NCBI GenBank assembly: GCA_016714935.1 | Contig: JADKBU010000011.1 | Coordinates: 1 to 64,000, forward strand | Reading direction: 5' to 3' | DNA from: Candidatus Accumulibacter propinquus | GTDB taxonomy: Bacteria; Pseudomonadota; Gammaproteobacteria; Burkholderiales; Rhodocyclaceae | Length of the DNA stretch: 64,000 nt | Shown here: positions 7,613 through 16,020 of the stretch, in pieces | Position numbering within the stretch: the first letter of the stretch is position 1 | Layout: each line of letters starts with the position of its first letter | Program-made: the position numbers and the translations under genes | Notes under the pieces: generated by a model | Seen by the model: the letters and a program-made list of their open reading frames with translations, nothing else | Told to the model about the DNA's origin: nothing | Databases searched by the model: none

Positions 7613-8632
7613 CTAGGCCCCCGGCGGCAGGATAGCGATACGCGCGCCACCCGGAACGGCGAGTTCCAGATCACCGGCAGCGGCAAAAGCCTCCTGGACA
7701 ATCGCCAGGGCATCGTAACCGCCCGCCGGTGCCGGCGCGGCGTTGACGATCATGCCGCACGGATGTTCGGGGTTGGCCGATGAACAGAGCGCCTGACCGG
7801 CGGCCAGCGGGCTGGCCGAGTGCACGCGATAGAGGTGGCGCTTCACCTTGCCGAGATACTGGGTGCGGGCGACGATTTCCTGACCGGGGTAACACCCCTT
7901 GTGGAAGCTGATCGCGCCCAGTTTTTCGAAATTGGCCATTTGCGGAACGAACTGTTCTTGCGTCCGTTCGGTGATCAGTGGAATACCGGCCTGGATCTCG
8001 AGCCACTGCCACACCATACCTCCTACCGGGTGAGCCTGTGACTGCAGGGCTGGCCAGAGGTCGCTGACGGCGTTGCGCTCGACCACCATCTCGAAGCGGT
8101 GGGCGTCGTCTAGGCGGATGACGATTCCCGCAGCGAAAGCAACCGTGCCCAGGGCTGCTGCAGGGATCGGCAGGCCGGCCATGCGCAGGACGGTTTCGGC
8201 TTGCGGACCGGACACGCCGAGGAGTTCCTGGGTGTCCGACAGGTCGGCGATATGCACCTTGCTGCGCAGGACGAACATCTGCAGGCGTTTGCGGACCAGC
8301 GGCAGCAGGTCTGCGGACAATTGCAAATGATAGGCGGGACCCTTGCGGTACACAAGAAAACTGGCGAGCATCCGGCCTTTGGCCGAACACCAGGCCGAGT
8401 GCTGCGCCGCATCTTCGGCGAGGTGCTTGACGTCGCTGGTCAGTTGCTGGTGCAGAAACGACATGGCGTCGGCGCCGCTGACTTCGAGTACGCCGAGGTG
8501 GCGCAGCGGTGAGACGATGGTCGCCGTACGCGCTGCGGCGAGTTCCGCAGCGGCATCACCAAAATCGGTAACCACGCCCTGTGCCGTGTGTGCACCACAG
8601 GTGCCAAGAAATTCCAGCCAGCTCGAACTCAT
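7613..8632 (-). CDS. ygfZ: YgfZ/GcvT-fold tetrahydrofolate-binding Fe-S protein
   Basis: This protein of about 339 residues carries the YgfZ signature KGCYPGQE in its C-terminal half. Its cysteine is required for the folate-linked role of YgfZ in assembly or repair of Fe-S enzymes such as MiaB. The N-terminal half is a GcvT-like folate-binding domain. I placed the start at the ATG at 8632 (SSSWLEFL), because the extra 24 residues upstream look unrelated to the family, although the ribosome site is weak. It is transcribed divergently from mltG. Confidence 0.9.
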   Translation of the reverse strand: MSSSWLEFLGTCGAHTAQGVVTDFGDAAAELAAARTATIVSPLRHLGVLEVSGADAMSFLHQQLTSDVKHLAEDAAQHSAWCSAKGRMLASFLVYRKGPAYHLQLSADLLPLVRKRLQMFVLRSKVHIADLSDTQELLGVSGPQAETVLRMAGLPIPAAALGTVAFAAGIVIRLDDAHRFEMVVERNAVSDLWPALQSQAHPVGGMVWQWLEIQAGIPLITERTQEQFVPQMANFEKLGAISFHKGCYPGQEIVARTQYLGKVKRHLYRVHSASPLAAGQALCSSANPEHPCGMIVNAAPAPAGGYDALAIVQEAFAAAGDLELAVPGGARIAILPPGA

Positions 8633-8839
8633 TGTCGCTTCATTTTCATCAGGTGGTTTTCGGAAGTGTGGACTCGTCGCATACCGCGGCAAAGCGGTTT
8701 TCATGAAGGTCCCGCCGGGCGTCAGCTCTGACCATCCGGGTGCGTCGTGAGTTCAGGGCTGCGGCTTTCGGCTATTATAGGACGACTCGAAGCCCATTCC
8801 CCGTTACCGCCCTGCAGCCTCCCCGGCTGCGCCGGATTG

Positions 8840-9841
8840 ATGCGCAAACTTCTCCGCAGCTTGCTGGTTTTTTTTACCTTGGCGCTGACGCTGCTGACCG
8901 TGCTGGTCGCCGCTCTGGCGTTGACGCCACTGGATCTGCAGCGGGAGTCGGTCGAATTCACCATCCTGCCCGGCAGCAGCCTGCGCGGCGCGGCCCGGGA
9001 GATCTCCGCCGCAGGCGTTGAACTGGACCCGTGGATCCTGCTCCTGCTGGCCAGGTTGATGCGTGCCGACGGCTCGATCAAGGCCGGTAGCTACGCAATC
9101 ACCCGCGGCATCACGCCAGTCGACCTGCTGAAGAAGTTGACGCGTGGCGACTTCACGCAGGCGGAACTGGCTTTCATCGAGGGCTGGACCTTTGGCCAGT
9201 TGCGCCGGCACCTCGACGCGCACCCGGACCTTCGCCACGACACCCTGGGCATGCCCGAGGCGGAGATCATGCGGATGGTGGGCGCGCCGCAAGGGGTAGC
9301 CGAGGGGGCATTCTTTCCCGATACCTACCTTTTTGCCAAGCGCAGCAGTGATGTTGATCTGCTGGCGCGAGCGTACCGCGCCATGCAGCGGCATCTGCTG
9401 GACGAGTGGCAGGGGAGGGCGGCAATGCTGCCTTATCGTGATGCCTACCAGGCCCTGATCATGGCTTCGATCGTCGAAAAGGAAACCGGGCGTTCGGAGG
9501 ATCGTTCGCTGGTGGCCGGTGTATTCGTCAACCGGTTACGCCGGGGAATGCTGTTGCAGACCGACCCCAGCGTGATCTACGGCCTGGGTGAAACCTTCGA
9601 CGGCAACCTGCGCAAGCGCGACCTGCTCGCCGATACGCCCTACAATACCTACACGCGTCCTGGCCTGCCACCAACGCCGATTGCCATGCCCGGCCTGGCG
9701 TCCCTGCAGGCGGCGATGCATCCGGCTCCGACCGAGGCGCTGTACTTCGTCGCTCGCGGCGATGGTAGCAGCCATTTTTCCAGCACGCTCGCGGAACACA
9801 ACCAGGCCGTGACACGTTATCAGAGGGGTGCGAAACCTTGA
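8840..9841 (+). CDS. mltG: endolytic murein transglycosylase MltG
   Basis: MltG cleaves nascent glycan strands and helps terminate peptidoglycan polymerisation. From the ATG at 8840 the protein has 333 residues: a single N-terminal transmembrane helix (LLVFFTLALTLLTVLV), a LysM-like region, and the YceG catalytic domain with FFPDTYLF and the catalytic glutamate in IVEKETG. The open frame starts at 8747, but the extra residues look non-native and a TATTAT element lies at 8773-8778. The stop overlaps the tmk TTG start by three bases, beginning the mltG-tmk-holB-pilZ-tatD operon typical of beta- and gammaproteobacteria. Confidence 0.93.
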   Translation: MRKLLRSLLVFFTLALTLLTVLVAALALTPLDLQRESVEFTILPGSSLRGAAREISAAGVELDPWILLLLARLMRADGSIKAGSYAITRGITPVDLLKKLTRGDFTQAELAFIEGWTFGQLRRHLDAHPDLRHDTLGMPEAEIMRMVGAPQGVAEGAFFPDTYLFAKRSSDVDLLARAYRAMQRHLLDEWQGRAAMLPYRDAYQALIMASIVEKETGRSEDRSLVAGVFVNRLRRGMLLQTDPSVIYGLGETFDGNLRKRDLLADTPYNTYTRPGLPPTPIAMPGLASLQAAMHPAPTEALYFVARGDGSSHFSSTLAEHNQAVTRYQRGAKP

Positions 9842-10473
9842 GTCACGCTGAGGACAAGCAGCCCGGCCGATTCGTCACCTTTGAAGGCATCGACGGCGCC
9901 GGCAAGAGCAGCCATATTGCCACTGCCGCGGCGTTTGTTCGCCGCCACGGCAAAACGGTGGTGTGCACCCGCGAGCCCGGCGGTACGCGGCTTGGCGAGA
10001 AGCTCCGCGAACTGCTGCTGCACGAGGCCATGCACCTGGAGACCGAGGCCCTGCTGATGTTTGCCGCCCGCAGGGAGCATCTCGAGCAGGTGATCGAGCC
10101 GGCCCTGGCGCGTGGCGACTGGGTGATCTGTGACCGCTTCAGCGACGCCACCTATGCTTACCAAAGCGGCGGACGCGGCCTCGACCAATCCAAGTTCCTG
10201 CAACTCGAGCAGTGGGTACATGGGCATCTGCAGCCGCACCTGACACTGCTCTTCGACTTGCCGTCCGCCGTTGCTCGCCGACGCATCGCGGCGCAGGAAC
10301 GCTCGCTGGACCGCTTCGAAAGGGAGCAGGCCGATTTTCATGAACGTGTGCGACAGGCCTATCTTGAGCGCGCGGCCGCAGCAGCGCAGCGCATACGGGT
10401 GATCGATGCCGATCAGGCCCCGGACATCATCGAGAATCTGATTAAAAAAGCTGTTGTAGATTATTGTTTATGA
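9838..10473 (+). CDS. tmk: thymidylate kinase
   Basis: This enzyme phosphorylates dTMP to dTDP with ATP. The 211-residue protein has the P-loop FEGIDGAGKSS, the dTMP-binding TREPGGTRLGE with its DR-type partner (CDRFSDATYAYQ), and a normal bacterial length. It starts with TTG overlapping the mltG stop, which implies translational coupling and possibly reduced initiation. Its own stop overlaps the holB ATG (ATGA). Confidence 0.96.
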   Translation: MSHAEDKQPGRFVTFEGIDGAGKSSHIATAAAFVRRHGKTVVCTREPGGTRLGEKLRELLLHEAMHLETEALLMFAARREHLEQVIEPALARGDWVICDRFSDATYAYQSGGRGLDQSKFLQLEQWVHGHLQPHLTLLFDLPSAVARRRIAAQERSLDRFEREQADFHERVRQAYLERAAAAAQRIRVIDADQAPDIIENLIKKAVVDYCL

Positions 10474-11510
10474 AAATAATTGAGATGCACCATGTGGTTT
10501 GGCAACAGCTTTGCGCCAGGCGCCAGCAACTCCCGCATGCCCTCCTGATATCCGGCCCACGCGGGATCGGGAAGTTCGACCTGGCACGCGCCTTCGCCGA
10601 ATCGCTGCTCTGCGAGAATCTCACCGATTCTGGTGAGGCCTGCGGCAAGTGTCTGGCTTGCGGCTGGCTCGCGCAGGGCAACCACCCGGACCTGCGCCGT
10701 TTGCAGCCGGAAGTCGTGGCCGCCGATGCGGGGGGCGCGGTAGCCGAAGGCAGTGATGCGGGCAAGAAGAAGCCCAGCCAGCAGATCACGATTGATCAGG
10801 TGAGGGGGCTGGATGACTTTCTGCACGTGGGTACCCATCGCCATGGCGCGCGCCTGGTATTGCTGAACCCGGCCGAGGCGATGAACCGCCCGACTGCGAA
10901 CGCACTTCTCAAATCACTTGAAGAACCGATAGACAACACGTTGTTTATCTTGGTTACCAGTGAACCATCACGCCTTCTGCCAACGATTCGTAGCCGTTGT
11001 CAGGCGGTTCCTGTGCGCTGCCCGACCCGTGCCCTTGCTGGACGCTGGCTCAGTGATGCCGGCGTCCGCGACGCCGGAGACTGGTTGGCACTCGCCGGGG
11101 GGGCACCGCTGCTGGCACTGGAACTCAGCGTTAGCGGCGAAAGGGTCCTGCTTGATTCGCTGCTGGCGCAGGTGTCGCGTGGCACCGGGCTCGATGCCCT
11201 GGCTGCGGCGGCAAATCTCGACAAGACAGTCAGGGCCGAAAAGCGTCCGGCAGCTCTGAAACGGGTCATCGACTGGGCTCAGAAGTGGCTGTTCGATCTG
11301 ACTTTGGCCTGTGAAGGACTGCCACCGCGTTACTTTCTGCCGCAGGGACCGCTGCTGCAACGGCTGGCACAGGCGACCGATACCCGCAAGCTCTTGGCGT
11401 TCAACAAAAAGGCGCTACAATATCGGGCCCAGTGCGAACAACCATTGAATAGCCGTCTGTTTCTCGAAGACTTCTTCCTGAGCTACGCCAGGCTCTTCCG
11501 AACCTCCTGA
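10470..11510 (+). CDS. holB: DNA polymerase III delta-prime subunit
   Basis: HolB is the stator of the clamp loader that places the beta clamp on DNA. The 346-residue protein begins at the ATG overlapping the tmk stop. It has a clamp-loader AAA+ fold with the degenerate nucleotide site ISGPRGIGKFDLA, the zinc-module cysteines (CENLTDSGEACGKCLACG), and the SRC-type motif TIRSRCQ. Position after tmk and before pilZ is conserved in proteobacteria. Confidence 0.94.
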   Translation: MKIIEMHHVVWQQLCARRQQLPHALLISGPRGIGKFDLARAFAESLLCENLTDSGEACGKCLACGWLAQGNHPDLRRLQPEVVAADAGGAVAEGSDAGKKKPSQQITIDQVRGLDDFLHVGTHRHGARLVLLNPAEAMNRPTANALLKSLEEPIDNTLFILVTSEPSRLLPTIRSRCQAVPVRCPTRALAGRWLSDAGVRDAGDWLALAGGAPLLALELSVSGERVLLDSLLAQVSRGTGLDALAAAANLDKTVRAEKRPAALKRVIDWAQKWLFDLTLACEGLPPRYFLPQGPLLQRLAQATDTRKLLAFNKKALQYRAQCEQPLNSRLFLEDFFLSYARLFRTS

Positions 11511-11517
11511 GAGGGAT

Positions 11518-11898
11518 ATGGCAGACGCAGCCCCCCCCAAACCGACAGCGAGCGCAGCACCGCGCCCAAGCGTACTGTCGCTGAACATCAACTCGAAATC
11601 TGCGCTGTACGCAGCGTACATGCCACTGCTGCGCAACGGCGGAATCTTCATTCCGACGACTCGCAACTATGCCATGGGTGATGAAGTGTTCATGCTCCTG
11701 TCGCTGATGGACGACCCGGCCAAGCTCCCGATTGCCGGTACGGTCGTCTGGATCACCCCGGTTGGCGCGCAGAACAACAAGGCGCAGGGCATTGGTGTGC
11801 ATTTCAAGAGTGACGAAAGTGGCGTCGAAGCGCGTCGGCGCATCGAAGGGCTGCTGGGTGGCGTGATGCAGTCCGGCCGTCCGACGCATACCGTCTGA
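11518..11898 (+). CDS. pilZ: type IV pilus assembly protein PilZ
   Basis: This 126-residue PilZ domain protein follows holB by 7 bp. It matches the founding PilZ needed for type IV pilus biogenesis, including the conserved LRNGGIFIPT and AQGIGVHF segments. The N-terminal RxxxR motif used by c-di-GMP receptors is absent, as in other PilZ orthologues of this operon, which do not bind the nucleotide but contact PilB/FimX-type partners. A GAGAGG site lies just ahead of the ATG. No other pilus genes are in the window. Confidence 0.93.
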   Translation: MADAAPPKPTASAAPRPSVLSLNINSKSALYAAYMPLLRNGGIFIPTTRNYAMGDEVFMLLSLMDDPAKLPIAGTVVWITPVGAQNNKAQGIGVHFKSDESGVEARRRIEGLLGGVMQSGRPTHTV

Positions 11899-11908
11899 TG
11901 GCGCCGTG

Positions 11909-12691
11909 ATGCTGGTCGATTCCCACTGTCACCTCGACTTCCCCGAGTTGTCCGCGAGGATCAATCAGGTGCTCGACCTGATGCAGGACAATGGCGTGGG
12001 CTGCGCCGTCTGTATTGCCGTCAACCTTGAAGATCTGCCGCGCGTGCTGGCGCTTGCCGAGACCTGGCCGGCGATTCTGGCTACGGTTGGCGTCCATCCC
12101 GAGGCGACCCATGTACGCGAACCGACGGTCGACGAACTCGTCGATTTGGCGCGCCACCCACGCGTGATTGCCATCGGCGAAACCGGGCTTGACTATTACT
12201 GGCACAAGGACGCTCCGGAATGGCAGCGTGAGCGTTTTCGGACCCATATTCGTGCCGCCCGTGTCGCCGGCAAGCCGTTGGTGATTCATACCCGGGAGGC
12301 GGCAACCGACACTCTGCGAGTGATGCAGGAGGAGGGTGCCAGCGACGCAGGCGGCATCATGCATTGCTTTACGGAGAGCTGGCAGGTGGCCGAGGCGGCC
12401 CTCGATCAGGGCTTCTACATTTCCATGTCCGGCATTGCCACCTTCAAGAATGCCGGCACGGTGCACGATGTGGCGCAGCGCGTACCACTCGACCGTCTAC
12501 TGATTGAAACCGACTCGCCCTACCTCGCGCCGGTGCCCTACCGTGGGAAAACCAACCAGCCGGGTTACGTGAAGCACGTCGCTGAGGAGGTGGCGCGCCT
12601 GCGCGGCCTGAGCTATGAACACCTTGTCGATGCCACCACCGCCAATTTTTTTCGTCTGTTTCCGGAAGCCCGCATGAAAGTTGCCCAATGA
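11909..12691 (+). CDS. tatD: TatD family metal-dependent hydrolase (DNase)
   Basis: This 260-residue TIM-barrel amidohydrolase belongs to the TatD/YcfH group of 3'-5' DNases. Metal ligands are visible in DSHCHLD, GETGLDYY, VIHTREA and the late HCF/ETDSPYLAP motifs. A GTG three bases upstream (11906) is an alternative start. It follows pilZ by 10 bp and its stop overlaps the next ATG, so the ankyrin gene is probably co-translated. The YcfH position in the tmk-holB-pilZ operon is conserved. Confidence 0.94.
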   Translation: MLVDSHCHLDFPELSARINQVLDLMQDNGVGCAVCIAVNLEDLPRVLALAETWPAILATVGVHPEATHVREPTVDELVDLARHPRVIAIGETGLDYYWHKDAPEWQRERFRTHIRAARVAGKPLVIHTREAATDTLRVMQEEGASDAGGIMHCFTESWQVAEAALDQGFYISMSGIATFKNAGTVHDVAQRVPLDRLLIETDSPYLAPVPYRGKTNQPGYVKHVAEEVARLRGLSYEHLVDATTANFFRLFPEARMKVAQ

Positions 12692-13344
12692 AGACTGTTG
12701 CTCTACTGTTTGCCCTGCTCCTGCCAGCCTTTGCCTCCGCCGGCGTGTATGAAGACATGGAGGAGGCACTGATCTCCGGGGACACGCCCTGGGCCATCCA
12801 ACTCATCAACCGCGGCATGGACGTCAATTCGGTCGATGCCGCGGGCAACACCTTGCTGATGCAAACCGTACAGCGCGACAACATGGAGTTGTTCGACTAC
12901 CTGCTGAAGCGGCGAGCGCGCATCAATGTCCGCAACCGCAACGGCGAAACAGCACTCAGCCTGGCCTCCTACCAGGGCCGGCTGCCGTACGTGAAAAGCC
13001 TGGTCGAAGCGGGCGCCGACGTCAACCTGTATGGCTGGCCACCGCTGATCTACGCCGCCTTCAATGGCCATGCCGCGGTGGTGGACTACCTGCTCAAGAA
13101 AGGCGCCGAAGTCAACGCGACGACGGCCAATGGTTCTACAGCCCTGCTGTTTGCCGCACGCTTTGGCCACATTGAGGTCGTCAAACTGCTGCTACAGAAC
13201 CGGGCCGACCCGAACATTGCCAACGAGCGCGGCGCGACGGCCATCGACTGGGCATTGAAAACAGACAACACCGACATTGCCGACTTGTTGCGCAAGGCTG
13301 GCGGCCGCGCGGGCGATCCGGCAGCCATCGAGCGCTCAAAGTGA
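12688..13344 (+). CDS. secreted ankyrin-repeat protein
   Basis: This 218-residue protein has a clear signal peptide (MKTVALLFALLLPAFASA) and about five ankyrin repeats between residues ~35 and 205, with recurring GNTLLM, GETALSLAS, YAAFNGHAAVVDYLL and GATAIDWAL motifs. The mature protein is probably periplasmic and mediates protein contacts; the partner is unknown. The ATGA overlap with tatD places it at the end of the mltG operon, where a similar ankyrin protein is often found in betaproteobacteria. Confidence 0.9.
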   Translation: MKTVALLFALLLPAFASAGVYEDMEEALISGDTPWAIQLINRGMDVNSVDAAGNTLLMQTVQRDNMELFDYLLKRRARINVRNRNGETALSLASYQGRLPYVKSLVEAGADVNLYGWPPLIYAAFNGHAAVVDYLLKKGAEVNATTANGSTALLFAARFGHIEVVKLLLQNRADPNIANERGATAIDWALKTDNTDIADLLRKAGGRAGDPAAIERSK

Positions 13345-13524
13345 GAACGGTTGAGAGGAAAATTACCTTTTTTTCAATGTGTTGCGTTTTTATTGTGGCG
13401 CTTTGCGGCATTTTTTCGGAATGATGGGCAGAAACCACCGATGACAAATCCTATACGTCATTTGATGGTGATCGACACCTTCACCCATTCCGCCCCTCTC
13501 GTATCGATAAATCGCGGTCATGTG

Positions 13525-13690
13525 GTAACGGTACTTCGTCACCCAAACAAAGTGATACTCGATTTGAAATACCGTATGGCTCCCATATCTGTAATCCATG
13601 CCGCACCTCCCCTAGCACAGCATATTTTCTCAGCTAAAGCTGACCGGCTAAAGCCGGTGGTTTTACAGGTCAAGGACGCCGACACTGGAG
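13525..13690 (-). mobile_element. IS200/IS605-type left-end remnant with truncated tnpA
   Basis: Reading on the minus strand, two imperfect-loop hairpins, CCGGCTTTAGCCGG (13657-13644) and CAGCTTTAGCTG (13642-13631), are followed by a GGGGAGG ribosome site and an ATG at 13599. The first ~25 residues match the start of Y1 transposases (YGSHTVFQIEYHFVWVTKYRY). After residue 25 the similarity ends and the reading frame continues with unrelated sequence, so the HUH and catalytic tyrosine regions are absent. Sub-terminal hairpins are typical of this family. The fragment is inactive. It occupies most of the gap between the ankyrin gene and the ImmA-DUF4411 gene; 13345-13524 shows nothing recognisable. 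Confidence 0.78.
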
Positions 13691-13705
13691 CAGTGCAAAT
13701 CTCGG

Positions 13706-15322
13706 TCAGCCAAATACCGCTTTCGAGCGCTTGAGATAGCCAAGGAAGTCAATCCAAGGAACGTTCACTGTATCCATATTGCAAACCAGTGGAATTCTCC
13801 AGTTGCGTTTTTGCTTGCTCGCATAAGCCTGAAAAGCCTCGTTGGTAATCAGCTCGCAGTCATTCAGTTTGGCGGTAGCGATGATGATCAGGTCGTTCTC
13901 ATCAACACCGCTGCCATACTTGTCTTCCTCGATATCCAGCATCCCCTTGATGCGAAAGGCTTCTAGAAGAATCGCCCCACTTACGGAAATCTTCCGTAGA
14001 TTGGCATTACGTAGCCAGACGATACACTCCGGTACTTTGTGCCCGACCTCCTCGACTGCTATGTCGGACATTCGGATCAAGCCCTTTTCCACCCGGTCCG
14101 CCATCCATGCCCAGAGCCCCGGAAACTGTCCGGGTGGATAATTGTCCCAAGCCTCGATCATGGATGACGCGTCAAATACTGCATAGTGACGCTCCAACTG
14201 GTGGAGGTCCCTGATGGTCAGGTTGTCAGTACGAGGCTGGCTTTGGCAAGTGAAGAGGATGCGGCGAGAATTCAGTGCATCGAGAACAGTGCGCACGTAA
14301 CCATCGCCAAAAATGTGCTTCGGCTCGCGGTTGCGGTATTGACGGCTTCCGCCGTCCTTTTCCGGCACGATGCGGTTTGCCCACCACTGTCGGTAAGCCA
14401 CGTATTGCGCCTGTGGTAATCGTTTGCCGTCCATCAGTCTGCGCAGAATCACCTCGCTGCTCACGCCCCACTCCCGGCGTTGCGGCTCGAGCCAATCATC
14501 GAACTCGGCAACGTCTGCAGGCCGGTCGTCGTCACGAATACTCAGCAGAAAGGCATCCGAGACCAAAAGATGGCCGGCAAAGGCATTGGCCTCCCGCTCT
14601 TCACCTTCCTGCGCATGCAGATCGCTTTCGTCGTCGATCGAACTGGTCTTGTGTAGCAGGAGGTGACCCAGTTCATGCATTAGTGTAAACGTCTGCCGTG
14701 TCTCCGATTCTTGCTTCTTGACCATGATGACAGGGCAAGCGGAGTCATACAGCGAGAAGCCAAGAATCGGACTCTCCTTGCCGATCTGCCACTTGCCGTT
14801 GTAACCATTGCTGCGAAAAACCAGCAGGCCGCGTGCTTCAATCGCCTGCCGATAAGAGTCGAAGCTGTTTCGGTCCGCAAGCCCAAGCCATAACCTTACC
14901 GTTCGTGCTACATTCGGAATTCTCAAGCCTTCCAGCTTGGGAGGCGAAAACACCACCATATCCGCTGGGTCGAGTTCGTCGCGGAGAGCGAGGTAAATTG
15001 CACGCTGCCGCTCTACTCGCTCGATCAACAGTTTCAGACGGGGCGAAAGCTCTGGCTTCTGGTTCGCCAGGGTACGGAACTGCAGGGTGTGCACTTTGGC
15101 TTCATTTACGGGTTCCGTCTCAAGGAAGAACAGTGTGCCACGGCCGAAGAAGGCAGCAATCTTCCGAAGTTGATTGAACGTCAATCCAGCCTCGCCTTCC
15201 ATTACCTTGGCAATGGAAGCAGGCGCAATACCGACCTCGTGGGCGAGTTCATCCCGCGTCATGCCCCGATCAGCACAACACCAGTCAATCCGCGGCACAT
15301 TGATCGATTGGATTCGTTCCAT
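13706..15322 (-). CDS. XRE-ImmA/IrrE peptidase fused to DUF4411 PIN-like domain
   Basis: This 538-residue fusion has three parts. Residues ~8-60 are an XRE helix-turn-helix. Residues ~160-300 are an ImmA/IrrE metallopeptidase with HELGH at 216-220 and a probable third ligand in EREANAF (Glu244). Residues ~382-538 are a DUF4411 PIN-like ribonuclease domain with acidic positions in VFDASSMIEAW (Asp384), VEEV, and ENDLIIIATA. In many genomes the first two parts and DUF4411 are separate adjacent genes forming a toxin-antitoxin-like pair; here the junction (residues ~370-383) is in frame. The ATG at 15322 fits the promoter just upstream, and the longer upstream frame is rejected. Probably autoregulated. 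A lost stop or a sequencing error at the junction cannot be excluded. Confidence 0.85.
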   Translation of the reverse strand: MERIQSINVPRIDWCCADRGMTRDELAHEVGIAPASIAKVMEGEAGLTFNQLRKIAAFFGRGTLFFLETEPVNEAKVHTLQFRTLANQKPELSPRLKLLIERVERQRAIYLALRDELDPADMVVFSPPKLEGLRIPNVARTVRLWLGLADRNSFDSYRQAIEARGLLVFRSNGYNGKWQIGKESPILGFSLYDSACPVIMVKKQESETRQTFTLMHELGHLLLHKTSSIDDESDLHAQEGEEREANAFAGHLLVSDAFLLSIRDDDRPADVAEFDDWLEPQRREWGVSSEVILRRLMDGKRLPQAQYVAYRQWWANRIVPEKDGGSRQYRNREPKHIFGDGYVRTVLDALNSRRILFTCQSQPRTDNLTIRDLHQLERHYAVFDASSMIEAWDNYPPGQFPGLWAWMADRVEKGLIRMSDIAVEEVGHKVPECIVWLRNANLRKISVSGAILLEAFRIKGMLDIEEDKYGSGVDENDLIIIATAKLNDCELITNEAFQAYASKQKRNWRIPLVCNMDTVNVPWIDFLGYLKRSKAVFG

Positions 15323-15328
15323 GGCCCG

Positions 15329-15356
15329 ATTATATAAGTGACGTGGCCTGGAGCAA
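15329..15356 (-). promoter_or_regulatory. sigma-70 promoter giving a predicted leaderless mRNA
   Basis: On the minus strand a perfect -10 TATAAT (15334-15329) lies 16 bp from TTGCTC (15356-15351). Only six bases separate the -10 box from the ATG at 15322, so transcription should begin at or next to the start codon, leaving no ribosome site. Leaderless starts are common for XRE-type regulators. Confidence 0.65.
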
Positions 15357-15881
15357 GCGTCTACTGATAGCGGCAGGCGGGATTGCTTACGTTCATCGAG
15401 GGGCGAGCTTACGTTGGCCGCATGTTCGAGGCGCTGGGTGTCATGGCGTCGTTCGAACACGCAGTGACAAATCGTTCGGTGGGCTTGCAGGCTCGGCAGC
15501 AAGATCCACAGTTGAGCAATGCTGCCGAAGTTCAATCCCTTCGACAATGATGCCCTTGGTTTCCTGCAAAGCCGAGCCGAACTTACAGAGGTCGGACGGC
15601 CGGTTTCTTATGAGTTAGCTGCCGTTTGCGCAGCTCGAGTTTTCAGGGCTACTACGGCCGGTTGTGGCCGACTGCCGACATTCACCAGTCTATCATCCCA
15701 CATTGACGCGCCTCGCCTCCCGGAGTTGAGCACCGGAACTACCCAGGCCGCGCGCTCTCTTTCGACGCGTAAGGTGCTCAGGCGACTTTCTGGTAAGAAC
15801 GCTCCTGGAGATCGCTGGATGTATGCTGTTCCGCTTAGAGCACCGCCCCGCTGAGTGAGGGGTATGGTGCCTGCCGAGGCT
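15357..15881. other. gene-free stretch, possibly degenerate DNA
   Basis: No reading frame here looks like a protein on either strand. Base composition is lower in GC than the core genes nearby and resembles decayed or horizontally acquired DNA. I see no repeat, tRNA or attachment site. Confidence 0.5.
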
Positions 15882-15909
15882 TTGACGCGAGGCGATGGGC
15901 GCGTACAAT
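15882..15909 (+). promoter_or_regulatory. sigma-70-type promoter of the HARE-GIY/HEPN operon
   Basis: TTGACG (15882-15887) and TACAAT (15904-15909) are separated by 16 bp, close to consensus. Transcription would start near 15916, giving a ~105-nt leader before the GTG at 16021. It is oriented toward the two-gene operon and nothing else. Confidence 0.65.
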
Positions 15910-15926
15910 TCCCTGAGTGCTGGGCT

Positions 15927-15985
15927 CTTGCCGTCCCAGTCCAGAGGTCGAGGCGGCTGGGTTCAGACCCCGTTGGCGCGGCAAG
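15927..15985 (+). promoter_or_regulatory. nested stem-loop in the leader of the HARE-GIY operon
   Basis: CTTGCCG (15927-15933) can pair with CGGCAAG (15979-15985), enclosing a second stem CCCAG (15935-15939) with CTGGG (15957-15961). It falls wholly within the predicted 5' leader. No known riboswitch is recognised and there is no run of T after it, so any regulatory role is inferred. Confidence 0.4.
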
Positions 15986-16020
15986 TGAGCGCTGTTTGTT
16001 AGACTTCGGGAGACCTGCAC

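Noticed and set aside
15998..16004. GTTAGAC just before the HARE-GIY gene, resembling an integron core site
   Set aside because: No matching inverse core (RYYYAAC) or attC-like arms upstream, and no attC after the genes; one 7-mer is not enough.
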